A stretch of DNA of 64,000 bases. Source: Amphibacillus sp. MSJ-3. GTDB lineage: Bacteria; Bacillota; Bacilli; Bacillales; Amphibacillaceae. The notes under the pieces are model-generated. The model saw nothing but the letters and a program-made list of their open reading frames with translations, did no database searches and had not been told where the DNA came from. A program made the position numbers and the translations under genes. The DNA lies in the NCBI RefSeq assembly GCF_018919165.1, contig NZ_JAHLQM010000004.1, forward strand, positions 1-64,000, given 5' to 3'. Positions 54,848 to 64,000 of this stretch are shown piece by piece (position 1 is the stretch's first letter; each line of letters begins with the position of its first letter).

Positions 54848-56587
54848 ATGGGGAAAATTTTATTACAATTTGATTTTAAAGCGGATGATGGATCTGATAA
54901 ACCCATTCAGTTTACTAGGCCGAATAAGATTTTTACAACAAATTCAATTGATGAGGTAAAGCCACTTCTTCAAGCATTTGAAACAGAGCTTGATCAAGGA
55001 AGATATCTGGCTGGCTACTTATCATATGAAGCGGCTCAGGCCTTTGAACCTGACTATCGAACAGATAAGCGTTTAACAATGCCGCTCATGTGGTTTGCAA
55101 GTTTTGATCAACCGATAGAGAAAAAGGAACTGTCGCGAGGCCGGGTTTATAGTCTTTCATCATGGCAAGAGACCTGCACGTATCAAGCCTATCAAAAAGG
55201 AATCCAATTAATTAAAGACGCCATCGATATGGGTGACACTAATCAGATCAATTATACGACTCGATTAACAAGTCAATTTACAGGTGATGGATTCGGATTC
55301 TATCAGCAACTACTTCAAAATCAACAAGCTTCTTACAGTGCATATTTAGAGATTGACCGTTTCCAAATTCTATCCGCCTCTCCTGAGTTATTTTTTAAAG
55401 TTAACCAGAATCAAATCACAACCCGACCAATGAAAGGAACAATCAAAAGGGGGAGAACTTTAGCTGAAGATCTTAAATATAAACAGTATTTAACCCAATC
55501 GGAAAAAGAACGTGCTGAAAATTTAATGATTGTCGATTTATTGAAATATGATTTAGAGAAAATCGCGGTGCCTGGAACAATTAAAACACCAGAGTTGCTA
55601 ACGGTTGAAACCTATCCAACCGTTCACCAAATGACCTCAACAGTAACAGCAAGTTTATCTAATTCTACACAAGTGATCGATTGGTTTGAAGCTTTATTTC
55701 CTTGTGGGTCAATCACAGGTGCACCAAAGTTAAAAACAATGAAGTATATTGATCAATTGGAAGATAGGCCGCGTGAAGTCTATTGTGGTGCGATTGGTTA
55801 CATCACTCCTGAACGGAAGGCGATCTTCAATGTCCCGATTCGTACGGTGGTCATCGATCGGGAACAAAGTATAGCTACATACGGAGTCGGTGGAGGCATT
55901 ACCAGAGCATCAGAGGCAGAAAATGAATATGCTGAAATTCAAGCAAAAGCAGCTATCCTCACTAAAGAAAAACGGGAATTTTCTTTGTTAGAGTCCTTAT
56001 TGTTAACGGATGGATCTTATCCTTATTTGACATATCACCTTGAACGTTTAGCACAATCGGCACAATACTTTGGCTACCCATACCAAGTTCAAGTGATTAG
56101 ACAAAGATTAGAACAATATGCCATTGATTACGGAAAAGGGAATTATAAGGTTCGTCTCCTTCTCCATCAGGATGGAACAGTTGACTTGCAGTCAGAAAAA
56201 CGAACAGAAATAACAGATAGGGTGACAACGTATTTAGCAAAAAAGCCAGTTGATGTCGATGATCCATTTTTATATCATAAGACAACAATTCGAGACCAAT
56301 ATCAAAAGTTGACGATTAATCGACCAGATCAATTTGCATGCTTGTTGTGGAATGATAAGAATCAGCTCACGGAATTTACAATTGGTAATCTCGTTTTAAA
56401 AATTGATGGTCAATATCTTACACCACCAGTTACTTCCGGACTACTTGCAGGAACATTTCGCCAGTATTTACTCAACAAAAATCAAATCAAGGAACAGGTT
56501 TTAATGAAAAGTGATCTTGATCGCGCAAGTGAAGTATGGTTAATAAATGCTGTTCGAGGCTGGGTAAGGGTCAAGGAAGTAGTATGA
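54848..56587 (+). CDS. pabB: Aminodeoxychorismate synthase I / lyase fusion (PabB-PabC)
   Basis: A 579-residue bifunctional protein. Residues about 1-365 are the chorismate-binding domain of PabB (GDTNQINYT, RPMKGTIKRG, FPCGSITGAPK, GVGGGITRAS), which aminates chorismate. Residues about 385-579 are a class IV PLP domain of PabC type (HKTTIRDQY with the likely PLP lysine, TEFTIGNLVL, and TSGLLAGTFR), which releases pyruvate to give 4-aminobenzoate for folate. GAGGTG lies four bases before ATG 54848. The glutaminase subunit PabA is not in the window. Monocistronic by appearance. Confidence 0.92.
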   Translation: MGKILLQFDFKADDGSDKPIQFTRPNKIFTTNSIDEVKPLLQAFETELDQGRYLAGYLSYEAAQAFEPDYRTDKRLTMPLMWFASFDQPIEKKELSRGRVYSLSSWQETCTYQAYQKGIQLIKDAIDMGDTNQINYTTRLTSQFTGDGFGFYQQLLQNQQASYSAYLEIDRFQILSASPELFFKVNQNQITTRPMKGTIKRGRTLAEDLKYKQYLTQSEKERAENLMIVDLLKYDLEKIAVPGTIKTPELLTVETYPTVHQMTSTVTASLSNSTQVIDWFEALFPCGSITGAPKLKTMKYIDQLEDRPREVYCGAIGYITPERKAIFNVPIRTVVIDREQSIATYGVGGGITRASEAENEYAEIQAKAAILTKEKREFSLLESLLLTDGSYPYLTYHLERLAQSAQYFGYPYQVQVIRQRLEQYAIDYGKGNYKVRLLLHQDGTVDLQSEKRTEITDRVTTYLAKKPVDVDDPFLYHKTTIRDQYQKLTINRPDQFACLLWNDKNQLTEFTIGNLVLKIDGQYLTPPVTSGLLAGTFRQYLLNKNQIKEQVLMKSDLDRASEVWLINAVRGWVRVKEVV

Positions 56588-57004
56588 ACTGTGGGAAATG
56601 AACCAAATGGTTAGATAAAGTTGAACCAGCAAAGACCTGCGGTTAAAAATAGGTGATGATAAGGTGACCTTTCTCTCAGTGGGGATGGTCTTCATCCACC
56701 ACCTAACATCTGGTTTCCCTTCTACTATCGAGGTGAGGATCTTACAGGTTGGTTATCCTGCAGATAAGTTCGTTAGACTACACACAAGTAAGAAAAGACC
56801 TACCTTTGACCTAGCTTGAATACTCTTCTGTATGGATGGGAAGGAAAAAACCATAGATGATGGGACTGGGGGATGATTAATAAAGTTTAGATATTTTTTT
56901 ATTAATAAAGTAGTTTTCTGGGTCAATTATCGTGCGATTCTTTTTAAAAAATGCTACAATAAAGAAACTAATGTCTATAGCTAAGATAGATGGAGGGAAA
57001 CCTG
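56588..57004 (+). other. 417-base spacer before hprK
   Basis: No gene seen. AGGTGATGATAAGGTG (about 56651-56666) is partly mirrored by CATCCACCACCT near 56694, another worn hairpin. An extended -10 box TGCTACAAT at 56952-56960 is the best candidate for the hprK promoter, about 30 bases before the binding site GGAGGG. Confidence 0.45.
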
Positions 57005-57958
57005 ATGACTAAAGTACAAACAAAAGATTTAATTAAACAATTTAATTTGGAGTTAATCTCAGGTGAGGCCGGACTTGATCGAGAGTTCATAATGAGTGAT
57101 ATTTCTCGACCTGGAATCGAATTAACAGGATACTTCCGATATTATCCGAAAACACGCATCCAGGTGCTTGGAAAAACAGAAATATCTTATTTTAATGAAT
57201 TGTCCAAAGAGGAAAAGATTGATCGATCTAAAAGACTATGTACAGATGTCACACCATGTATTGTGATTACACGGGGTTTGGATGCTCCGCAGGAATTGAT
57301 CGATGAATGTGAAAAAGAAAATGTACCTTTACTACGTTCACCATACAAAACAACCCGAGTTGTCAGTCGTTTGACCAATTTCTTAGAGGCAAAATTTGCA
57401 CCTTTTACCGCTATGCATGGTGTTTTAGTTGATATTCATGGGGTAGGTGTGATGATCACTGGGCAAAGTGGTGTTGGTAAGAGTGAAACAGCATTGGAGC
57501 TTGTTAAACGTGGTCATCGTTTAGTTGCAGATGATAGTGTTGAAATCCATCAAGAAGACTATGATCGTTTAATTGGGACTTCTCCAGAATTAATTGAGCA
57601 TTTACTTGAAATAAGAGGGCTAGGGATTATTAATGTGATGACATTATTTGGGGCAAGCGCCGTTCGTTCACATAAGGAAATTGACTATGTCATTAATTTG
57701 GAAATCTGGGATGACAAAAAGCAGTACGATCGAATTGGGATGGATGACGAAAAGATTCGAATTATTGATGTCGAGATTCCGAAAACTACATTACCTGTTC
57801 GACCAGGGCGAAACTTAGCTGTTATTATTGAAGTCGCAGCAATGAATTTCCGTTTGAAGCGGTTAGGTGTGAATGCAGCCGAAGAGTTTTCAAATCGCCT
57901 AACACAAATGATTGATCAAGAGAAAACAAATCTAGAGAATGGTGTTTCATTCGATTAA
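57005..57958 (+). CDS. hprK: HPr kinase/phosphorylase
   Basis: A 317-residue bifunctional enzyme that phosphorylates HPr and Crh at Ser46 when fructose-1,6-bisphosphate is high and removes the phosphate otherwise. N-terminal domain to about 130, then the kinase domain with P-loop GQSGVGKSE and the HprK signature [11 protein letters not shown]. With CcpA it underlies the repression expected at the cre sites of the glycan locus in this window. Start at ATG 57005 behind GGAGGG. lgt follows after 15 bases. Confidence 0.96.
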   Translation: MTKVQTKDLIKQFNLELISGEAGLDREFIMSDISRPGIELTGYFRYYPKTRIQVLGKTEISYFNELSKEEKIDRSKRLCTDVTPCIVITRGLDAPQELIDECEKENVPLLRSPYKTTRVVSRLTNFLEAKFAPFTAMHGVLVDIHGVGVMITGQSGVGKSETALELVKRGHRLVADDSVEIHQEDYDRLIGTSPELIEHLLEIRGLGIINVMTLFGASAVRSHKEIDYVINLEIWDDKKQYDRIGMDDEKIRIIDVEIPKTTLPVRPGRNLAVIIEVAAMNFRLKRLGVNAAEEFSNRLTQMIDQEKTNLENGVSFD

Positions 57959-57973
57959 TATGAAGGAGGAAAT

Positions 57974-58804
57974 ATGTTGGTATTACTAAATACACCACTA
58001 AATCCAATATTCCTTGAGCTAGGTCCAATTACAATTTATTGGTATGCGATTATTATCGTCACAGGTGTGATCATTGGTCTGTGGTTAGCAACAAAAGAGG
58101 GGACACGTTTAGGTTTACCTAAAGAACTTTTTAGTGATTTGTTATTATGGGCATTACCGATTGCGATTATAAGTGCACGACTTTACTATGTCTTATTCGA
58201 ATGGGATCGGTTTGTTGGAAGACCCTGGTGGAGCATATTTGCAATTTGGGAAGGCGGAATTGCTATTCATGGCGCATTAATTGGTTCAGTTGTTACAGCC
58301 TATGTATTTGCAAATCGAAGAAATATTCCGTTTTGGAAGATAGCAGATATTGCTGCTCCAAGCATTATCATCGGACAAGCAATTGGTCGTTGGGGTAACT
58401 TTATGAATCAAGAGGCGCATGGAGGACCTGTATCGGATGTGGCCTATGAAAATTTTATCCGTTTCCTACCTGACTTTATTGAGAATCAAATGGTGATAGA
58501 TGGTGTCCTTTACCATCCAACCTTCTTATATGAATCGATTTGGAATTTACTTGTTTTTGCGGGTTTATTGTGGCTTAGAAAACGGAACCCACTTCGAGGT
58601 GAGGTCTTCATTAACTATGTTATTTGGTATTCAGTTGGTCGCTTTTTCATTGAAGGATTAAGAACAGATAGCCTTTACATATTTGATTTGTTAAGGACAG
58701 CACAGCTCATGTCAATTATCCTCATTATCTCAGGTCTTGTATTAATTGTTTATCGACGTAAAGACGATCGAGTTAATGTTAGATATAACGGCAAAAAGGT
58801 TTAG
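57974..58804 (+). CDS. lgt: Prolipoprotein diacylglyceryl transferase
   Basis: A 276-residue membrane enzyme with seven helices that attaches diacylglycerol to the lipobox cysteine of prolipoproteins such as the LipO-like protein here. The family signature [14 protein letters not shown] and HGALIG are present. AAGGAGGAAAT precedes the ATG. It is the second gene of hprK-lgt, the conserved Firmicute order; a terminator follows before ppaX. Confidence 0.96.
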   Translation: MLVLLNTPLNPIFLELGPITIYWYAIIIVTGVIIGLWLATKEGTRLGLPKELFSDLLLWALPIAIISARLYYVLFEWDRFVGRPWWSIFAIWEGGIAIHGALIGSVVTAYVFANRRNIPFWKIADIAAPSIIIGQAIGRWGNFMNQEAHGGPVSDVAYENFIRFLPDFIENQMVIDGVLYHPTFLYESIWNLLVFAGLLWLRKRNPLRGEVFINYVIWYSVGRFFIEGLRTDSLYIFDLLRTAQLMSIILIISGLVLIVYRRKDDRVNVRYNGKKV

Positions 58805-58811
58805 TCATCAG

Positions 58812-58846
58812 ACCTGCTAATTTTAAACTAAATTAGCAGGTTGTTT
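58812..58846 (+). terminator. Terminator after lgt
   Basis: CCTGCTAATTT and AAATTAGCAGG are perfect arms, followed by TTGTTTG. Confidence 0.8.
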
Positions 58847-58932
58847 GTACATATAATATGGGACTAATACCTTATGAATAGAAAGTAGCTTAAATAAATA
58901 GAGATATTAGTTAAGACGAGGGGTAGAATAAT

Positions 58933-59574
58933 TTGAAAATAAAAACTTTATTATTTGATTTAGACGGAACATTAATTGATACGAATCCATTAATTATTGA
59001 GTCATTTATATACACAATAAAAAAACATACTGGACAGATCTATTCAGAGGAAGAAGTTCTCCCGTTTATTGGGCCGCCATTAATTGATTCGATGACAAAG
59101 ATAGATGCTGAACAAGCAGAAGCTATGATGGCTACATATATCGACCACAATCTAGCTATTCACGAAGCTTATGTTAAACCCTATCCAACAGTTGTTGAAA
59201 CAATCAAAACATTACATGAAAGAGGCTACAAATTAGCGATTGTGACGACAAAAATGACTGATACAGCTCGATTAGGATTAAAGATTGCAGGTTTAGAACA
59301 GTATTTTGATGTTGTTATTGGTTTGAATGAAGTTGAACATGCTAAGCCACATCCAGAGCCAATCTTTAAAGCGCTAGAGGAGTTAAATAAGACCCCTGTT
59401 GATGCCTTAATGGTTGGTGATAATTACCATGATATTGAAGCTGGTCAAAACGCAGGTACCAAAACTGCAGGTGTTGCTTGGGCTATTAAAGGAAGAGAAA
59501 CTTTAGCTGCACTAAGACCGGATTATATGTTAGAAGAACTAGCTGATTTATTAACCATATTAGAGGTGGATTAA
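58933..59574 (+). CDS. ppaX: Pyrophosphatase PpaX (HAD superfamily)
   Basis: A 213-residue HAD hydrolase with motif I FDLDGTLID, motif II T in VTTK, and motif III/IV K-P-x-P and VGDNYHDIEAG. PpaX hydrolyses the pyrophosphate made when HprK removes phosphate from HPr by phosphorolysis, which explains its place near hprK. It starts with TTG 58933, behind GAGGGG. The next gene begins with the base after its stop. Confidence 0.92.
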   Translation: MKIKTLLFDLDGTLIDTNPLIIESFIYTIKKHTGQIYSEEEVLPFIGPPLIDSMTKIDAEQAEAMMATYIDHNLAIHEAYVKPYPTVVETIKTLHERGYKLAIVTTKMTDTARLGLKIAGLEQYFDVVIGLNEVEHAKPHPEPIFKALEELNKTPVDALMVGDNYHDIEAGQNAGTKTAGVAWAIKGRETLAALRPDYMLEELADLLTILEVD

Positions 59575-60084
59575 ATGAGAAAAACTGAGCGTTTTCCAGT
59601 AGAAGGTTCAAATTCGCTTTGGCAAATCTACCAAACGGTCCCTTTTTTCAAAGTGATCAAAAACTTTCTGGTCATCCAACTCGCTCGCTATACACCTTGG
59701 TTATCAGTGAAAAATTGGCTGTACCGAAATTTACTTGGTATGAAAGTTGGAGATAAGACTGCTTTTGCTCTTATGGTTATGGTTGACCTTATGTTCCCAG
59801 AGCGAATATCAGTTGGCAAAGACACGATTATTGGTTACAATACGACAATTCTAACTCATGAATATTTAATCCACGAGTACCGTTTAGGTTATACGAAAAT
59901 CGGTGATCAAGTGATGATTGGTGCAAACTGTACGCTATTACCGGGAGTGACGATTGGTGATGGTGCAGTTGTTGCAGCTGGAACGATCGTGACAAAGGAT
60001 GTAGAAGCAGGGAGCTTTGTTGCAGGTAACCCAATGAGAGTTGTACAAACAGCAGAAGAAATGGCGAAAAGTAAAAAAGATTAA
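59575..60084 (+). CDS. yvoF: Hexapeptide-repeat acetyltransferase (YvoF)
   Basis: A 169-residue left-handed beta-helix acyltransferase with hexapeptide repeats from about residue 75 to 155 (IGDQVMIGANCTLLPGVTIG). Substrate unknown. It directly abuts ppaX, using GAGGTGG at the end of that gene as binding site. Same order as B. subtilis yvoE-yvoF, where it follows hprK-lgt. Confidence 0.9.
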   Translation: MRKTERFPVEGSNSLWQIYQTVPFFKVIKNFLVIQLARYTPWLSVKNWLYRNLLGMKVGDKTAFALMVMVDLMFPERISVGKDTIIGYNTTILTHEYLIHEYRLGYTKIGDQVMIGANCTLLPGVTIGDGAVVAAGTIVTKDVEAGSFVAGNPMRVVQTAEEMAKSKKD

Positions 60085-60114
60085 CTTTACCATGACATAA
60101 GGGGGGCATAAAAG

Positions 60115-61716
60115 ATGGGACTATCTAATCGAAATCGTATAGAGACAAGACAATTATTACAAAGTCAAACATTTGACCTACTTATTATTGGTGGTGGATT
60201 AACTGGTGCAAGCATCGCACTTGATGCAGCAACTAGAGGGATTAGCACGGCCCTCTTAGAGATGAATGATTTCGGTTCTGGTACTTCTGCTCGTCTATGT
60301 ATGTTAACTTCCGAGCAAGAAAATGACGATTATAAAACGTGGAAACAATTAGAGATTGAGAAAGCTGTAATTGCAGAAAACTTCTCAACATTGTATCGAC
60401 CAATCGATGGACTCCATGTTAAATATAAAGGCGATCTCGATATTAAAGATTTTAACATAGTGAAAAAAGGGTTCTTGTTCCCCTTTAAAAGAAGACATGG
60501 CAATAATCCATCACAACTATTAAGAAGAAAGGAAGTATTGCAACTTGAGACGCAGCTAACACCTGCTAAATTAGAAGGTGGTTTACTATATAAAAATGGT
60601 CTAATTGATCGTTCAACTATGACAGTTGAGTTAATTAAGAAAGCAGATCAATTGGGAGCTAAGATGATGAATTATTCAAAAGTAACGCACTTCATTTTTG
60701 ATGAGAATGATTCCATCACAGGTGTAGAAGTAGAAGATCAGATAACAGGTGACTTGTCTTTCATTTACGCCCGTCAAATGATCAATGCGACAGGCCAGCC
60801 GATTGATCAAATCAAAGGCGTAAAGCAGTCATTCCAAAAGGTGACTCCATTACAAAATGTAAACAAGCAATCACAAATTCTGATAAATCATCCACCATTA
60901 ACTAAACATGTTTTATCATTTAATGACAATGATAGTGAGGCATTTTTAACTGTTATTCCATTAGGAAGTCAGTTTTTAATTACTGCTACAGAAGAAGTAA
61001 AACAACCGATTGATTTTGAGCAGACACTCAAGGTAGAAAAATTAGAGCAATTTTTAAGAGCCTATAATCGGATCATTCCAGGCCAGGATTTGACAGTAGA
61101 ACAAATTTCAGATGTGAAAGTCGCTTATGAGAGAAAGTATCAATATAAGGATGATCTTACTGATCTTGTTTTATTTTCAAAGTCTGGTTTAATCACAGTT
61201 TTAGGGACTTCAATTACATCTTACCGTTTATACGCAAGTGAAATTGTTGATGTCGTGGCTAAGGGATTGAAAAAAGAGTTAAATATACTTTATTCTGAAT
61301 CAGATACAAAGATTATTTCAATTAATAAAGCGCCTAAAAAGTTGATGGAAGATTTATATCAATCATCGGAAACAATGTTGATAAGCGATCAGAAATTGGC
61401 TGAGATCATTGTTTCCTATGGTGACCAAGCTGCCGATGTCTTATCATATGTTAATCAAAGTGACCCATATATTAAACGTTATCAAATTGACAGATTATTG
61501 TGTGTTGAATTGTTATATTGCATAGAGAATGCAGCAATCTATACACCTTTAGATTTCTTTATACGTCGCTCTAGATTAACCTATGATCGAACTGATTTAA
61601 TCAATCAGTCAAGTGGGATCTTAAATTTATTAGCGGACCAACTCGCTTGGACAGAAGAAGAACGTTCTTACTTTGAGAGAGAACTAAGAATTTGGTTGCA
61701 TGACCTAAATCGTTAA
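60115..61716 (+). CDS. Divergent GlpD-like FAD-dependent oxidoreductase
   Basis: A 533-residue flavoprotein like glycerol-3-phosphate dehydrogenase GlpD. The FAD-binding start DLLIIGGGLTGASIALDAATRG...LLEMNDFGSGTS is well conserved, and the C-terminal DAO_C domain is recognisable (about 385-530). After FGSGTSAR, the GlpD family normally has STKLIHGGLRYL, which contacts FAD and substrate; here it reads LCMLTSEQENDDYKTW, so this motif is lost. A substrate other than glycerol-3-phosphate, or loss of activity, is likely. AAGGGGGGC precedes the ATG, and yvoF ends 30 bases earlier. In B. subtilis no such gene lies here. Confidence 0.75.
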   Translation: MGLSNRNRIETRQLLQSQTFDLLIIGGGLTGASIALDAATRGISTALLEMNDFGSGTSARLCMLTSEQENDDYKTWKQLEIEKAVIAENFSTLYRPIDGLHVKYKGDLDIKDFNIVKKGFLFPFKRRHGNNPSQLLRRKEVLQLETQLTPAKLEGGLLYKNGLIDRSTMTVELIKKADQLGAKMMNYSKVTHFIFDENDSITGVEVEDQITGDLSFIYARQMINATGQPIDQIKGVKQSFQKVTPLQNVNKQSQILINHPPLTKHVLSFNDNDSEAFLTVIPLGSQFLITATEEVKQPIDFEQTLKVEKLEQFLRAYNRIIPGQDLTVEQISDVKVAYERKYQYKDDLTDLVLFSKSGLITVLGTSITSYRLYASEIVDVVAKGLKKELNILYSESDTKIISINKAPKKLMEDLYQSSETMLISDQKLAEIIVSYGDQAADVLSYVNQSDPYIKRYQIDRLLCVELLYCIENAAIYTPLDFFIRRSRLTYDRTDLINQSSGILNLLADQLAWTEEERSYFERELRIWLHDLNR

Positions 61717-61804
61717 ATTCTAAAGTAGATTGTTTGTAAAAGTTTTAAGATGGAAGTCGTGTCGCAAACCAAGGTTTACATTGGATTTGTTAATCCCTAT
61801 ACGC

Positions 61805-61857
61805 AAAGGGAGTATTTTAAGAGCAATTCATCGAAGGATAATACTCCACTCTCTTTT
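61805..61857 (+). terminator. Possible terminator
   Basis: GGAGTATT (61809-61816) and AATACTCC (61840-61847) are perfect arms over a long loop, with a pyrimidine-rich tail ending in TTTT. Confidence 0.4.
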
Positions 61858-61892
61858 GACAAAATATAAGAAAACTATAAAAGAGGCAACAG

Positions 61893-62903
61893 ATGACGAA
61901 AACGAATAACGACCAAATAAATAAACATACTAAAGCTGTCATCCCCTTTATCCCGGAAGCTGATTTTTATTTCTCTAAAGGGGTTGATGCTTTTTATAAA
62001 AGGAAATTTGACCTTGCTTTAAAGTGGATGAAAAAGGCGGCAGAGGCTGATCCAAATGAAGCACTTTATCCAGCTCAAATGTCGATCGTCCACACAGAAA
62101 TGGGCGCTTATCATTTAGCCAATCAAATCTTAACAACACTTCTAGAAAACCATAGTGAAGATTATCCGGATTGTTACTATTTAATCGCCAATAATTGTGC
62201 CCATCTTGGTTTATTAAAAGATGCACAGAAATATGCCTCGATTTATTTGGATAAACAACCAGATGGGGATTTCAAATCGGAAGCTGAGCAACTGCTGACA
62301 TTATTAGAACTCAGCCTAGCTGATTACGATGATGAGATTGATATTCTACAAGAAGATGAGCTGATGATTTATCAGGAAACAGCCTTTTATCACTTACAGA
62401 GGAAAGAATGGGAATCTGCCCGTGCGATTCTGACCGAAATGATCGGCCGTTTTCCCAGTCATATCATCGCACAGCATCAGTATCACTATGCTCTTTTCTT
62501 TACGGGTGAACGAAAGAAAGCAATCGAATTGGAGGAAGCAATTTTTCGGCAACAGCTTGATTCCACACAATCAATGACAAATTTAATTGTCTTTTATTAT
62601 GAAGAAGGAAAAATCGATCAGATGGAAATCATTTTAAAACAATTAGAAAATATCTATCCAATTCATTTTGATCAATCCTTGCGTGCTGCTGCTACATTTG
62701 CTCATGTTAACTATTTCGATCAAGCTTATCAGCGTTTTAATTTATTGCCTAAAGCCAAACTTAAAGCTAATCTAGATTATTTCCGTTACTACGCTAAGAC
62801 AATACATGCATTGAAATCAGAATATCAAGCAGAGAAGATTTGGGCTGAAGGTTGTAAACTGCATCCTGATTTAGCCTCTGAATCAGTACCCTGGCTAGAT
62901 TGA
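61893..62903 (+). CDS. Tetratricopeptide-repeat protein (YvcD-like)
   Basis: A 336-residue helical protein with TPR-type repeats. Clear ones lie near residues 30-62 (FYKRKFDLALKWMKKAAEADPNEALYP), 65-95 and 165-230. No signal peptide or membrane helix, so cytoplasmic. TPR proteins are scaffolds; no specific role is known. It stands directly before trxB, as yvcD does in B. subtilis, though that protein is longer. AGAGGC precedes the ATG. Confidence 0.85.
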   Translation: MTKTNNDQINKHTKAVIPFIPEADFYFSKGVDAFYKRKFDLALKWMKKAAEADPNEALYPAQMSIVHTEMGAYHLANQILTTLLENHSEDYPDCYYLIANNCAHLGLLKDAQKYASIYLDKQPDGDFKSEAEQLLTLLELSLADYDDEIDILQEDELMIYQETAFYHLQRKEWESARAILTEMIGRFPSHIIAQHQYHYALFFTGERKKAIELEEAIFRQQLDSTQSMTNLIVFYYEEGKIDQMEIILKQLENIYPIHFDQSLRAAATFAHVNYFDQAYQRFNLLPKAKLKANLDYFRYYAKTIHALKSEYQAEKIWAEGCKLHPDLASESVPWLD

Positions 62904-62986
62904 CAAATCTGTGAGCAGATAAGTAGACGGCTTTGTTTTAAAATACGATAATGGGTATATAAATGAATCTTCTTTAAGGATTTTGA

Positions 62987-63958
<972 letters not shown>

Positions 63959-64000
63959 TCCCTATCTAGAGATTGAAATTAAAAAGATAAGAAGCTTTAC

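Overview
The window is 64 kb of low-GC, densely packed chromosome from a Bacillaceae-type Firmicute. The evidence is strong AGGAGG-like ribosome binding sites, YesMN/LplB-YtcP/YugP/YvlCD/MinJ/HprK-type genes, cre and sigma-D/sigma-B type promoter motifs, and a gene order that from memory follows the Bacillus subtilis block flaG-fliD-fliS-fliT-hpf / secA-prfB-yvjA-ftsE-ftsX-ctpB-minJ / uvrB-uvrA-yvlC-yvlD-hprK-lgt-ppaX-yvoF / yvcD-trxB. The cytochrome c gene (cccB) that sits between yvjA and ftsE in B. subtilis is absent. That would fit a fermentative, cytochrome-poor lineage such as Amphibacillus or Halolactibacillus, but the genus is only a guess. No rRNA, tRNA, CRISPR array, IS element or prophage was recognised.

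Layout. 1-7.5 kb: a small repetitive protein on the minus strand, a CYP152 fatty-acid peroxygenase whose N-terminus is put out of frame by an A8 run, a DUF454 membrane protein, an HssRS-like two-component system followed by an HssR-type direct repeat, then a 49-residue unknown protein, a YugP-like zinc peptidase and a ClsC-like phospholipase D. 7.6-11.1 kb: flaG-fliD-fliS-fliT behind a sigma-D promoter, and hpf behind a sigma-B-like promoter. 11.3-29.9 kb: a glycan-utilisation island lying between hpf and secA. It has a divergent ROK repressor with a near-perfect operator palindrome over the -35 box. Transcription unit 1 is GH95, YesM-like kinase, YesN-like regulator, YesL and a DUF4340 protein, ending in a strong terminator. 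Unit 2 is an LplB/YtcP/LipO importer, GH42 and GH31, with a cre site in its promoter, ending in another terminator. GH95 (fucosidase), GH42 (galactosidase) and a YicI-type GH31 (alpha-xylosidase) are together the activities needed to strip the Fuc-Gal-Xyl side chain of xyloglucan oligosaccharides, so that is the proposed substrate.

30-43 kb: a membrane-anchored unknown protein, secA, prfB (with the classical +1 programmed frameshift), yvjA, ftsEX, a LytM/M23 hydrolase, ctp and minJ. Two arrays of a 20-bp tandem repeat, exactly in register (21 copies at 29965-30384 and 30 copies at 34954-35553), flank the unknown gene-secA-prfB segment in the same orientation. They are the most unusual structures of the window. 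43-54.4 kb: a decayed coiled-coil gene, a SWIM-SNF2 helicase on the minus strand, prfC, uvrBA with a LexA-like box, yvlC and yvlD. 54.5-64 kb: a PabB-PabC fusion, hprK-lgt-ppaX-yvoF, a divergent GlpD-like flavoprotein lacking the usual family motif, a TPR protein and trxB.

Start codons were chosen by ribosome binding site spacing and therefore often lie inside the longest open frame.
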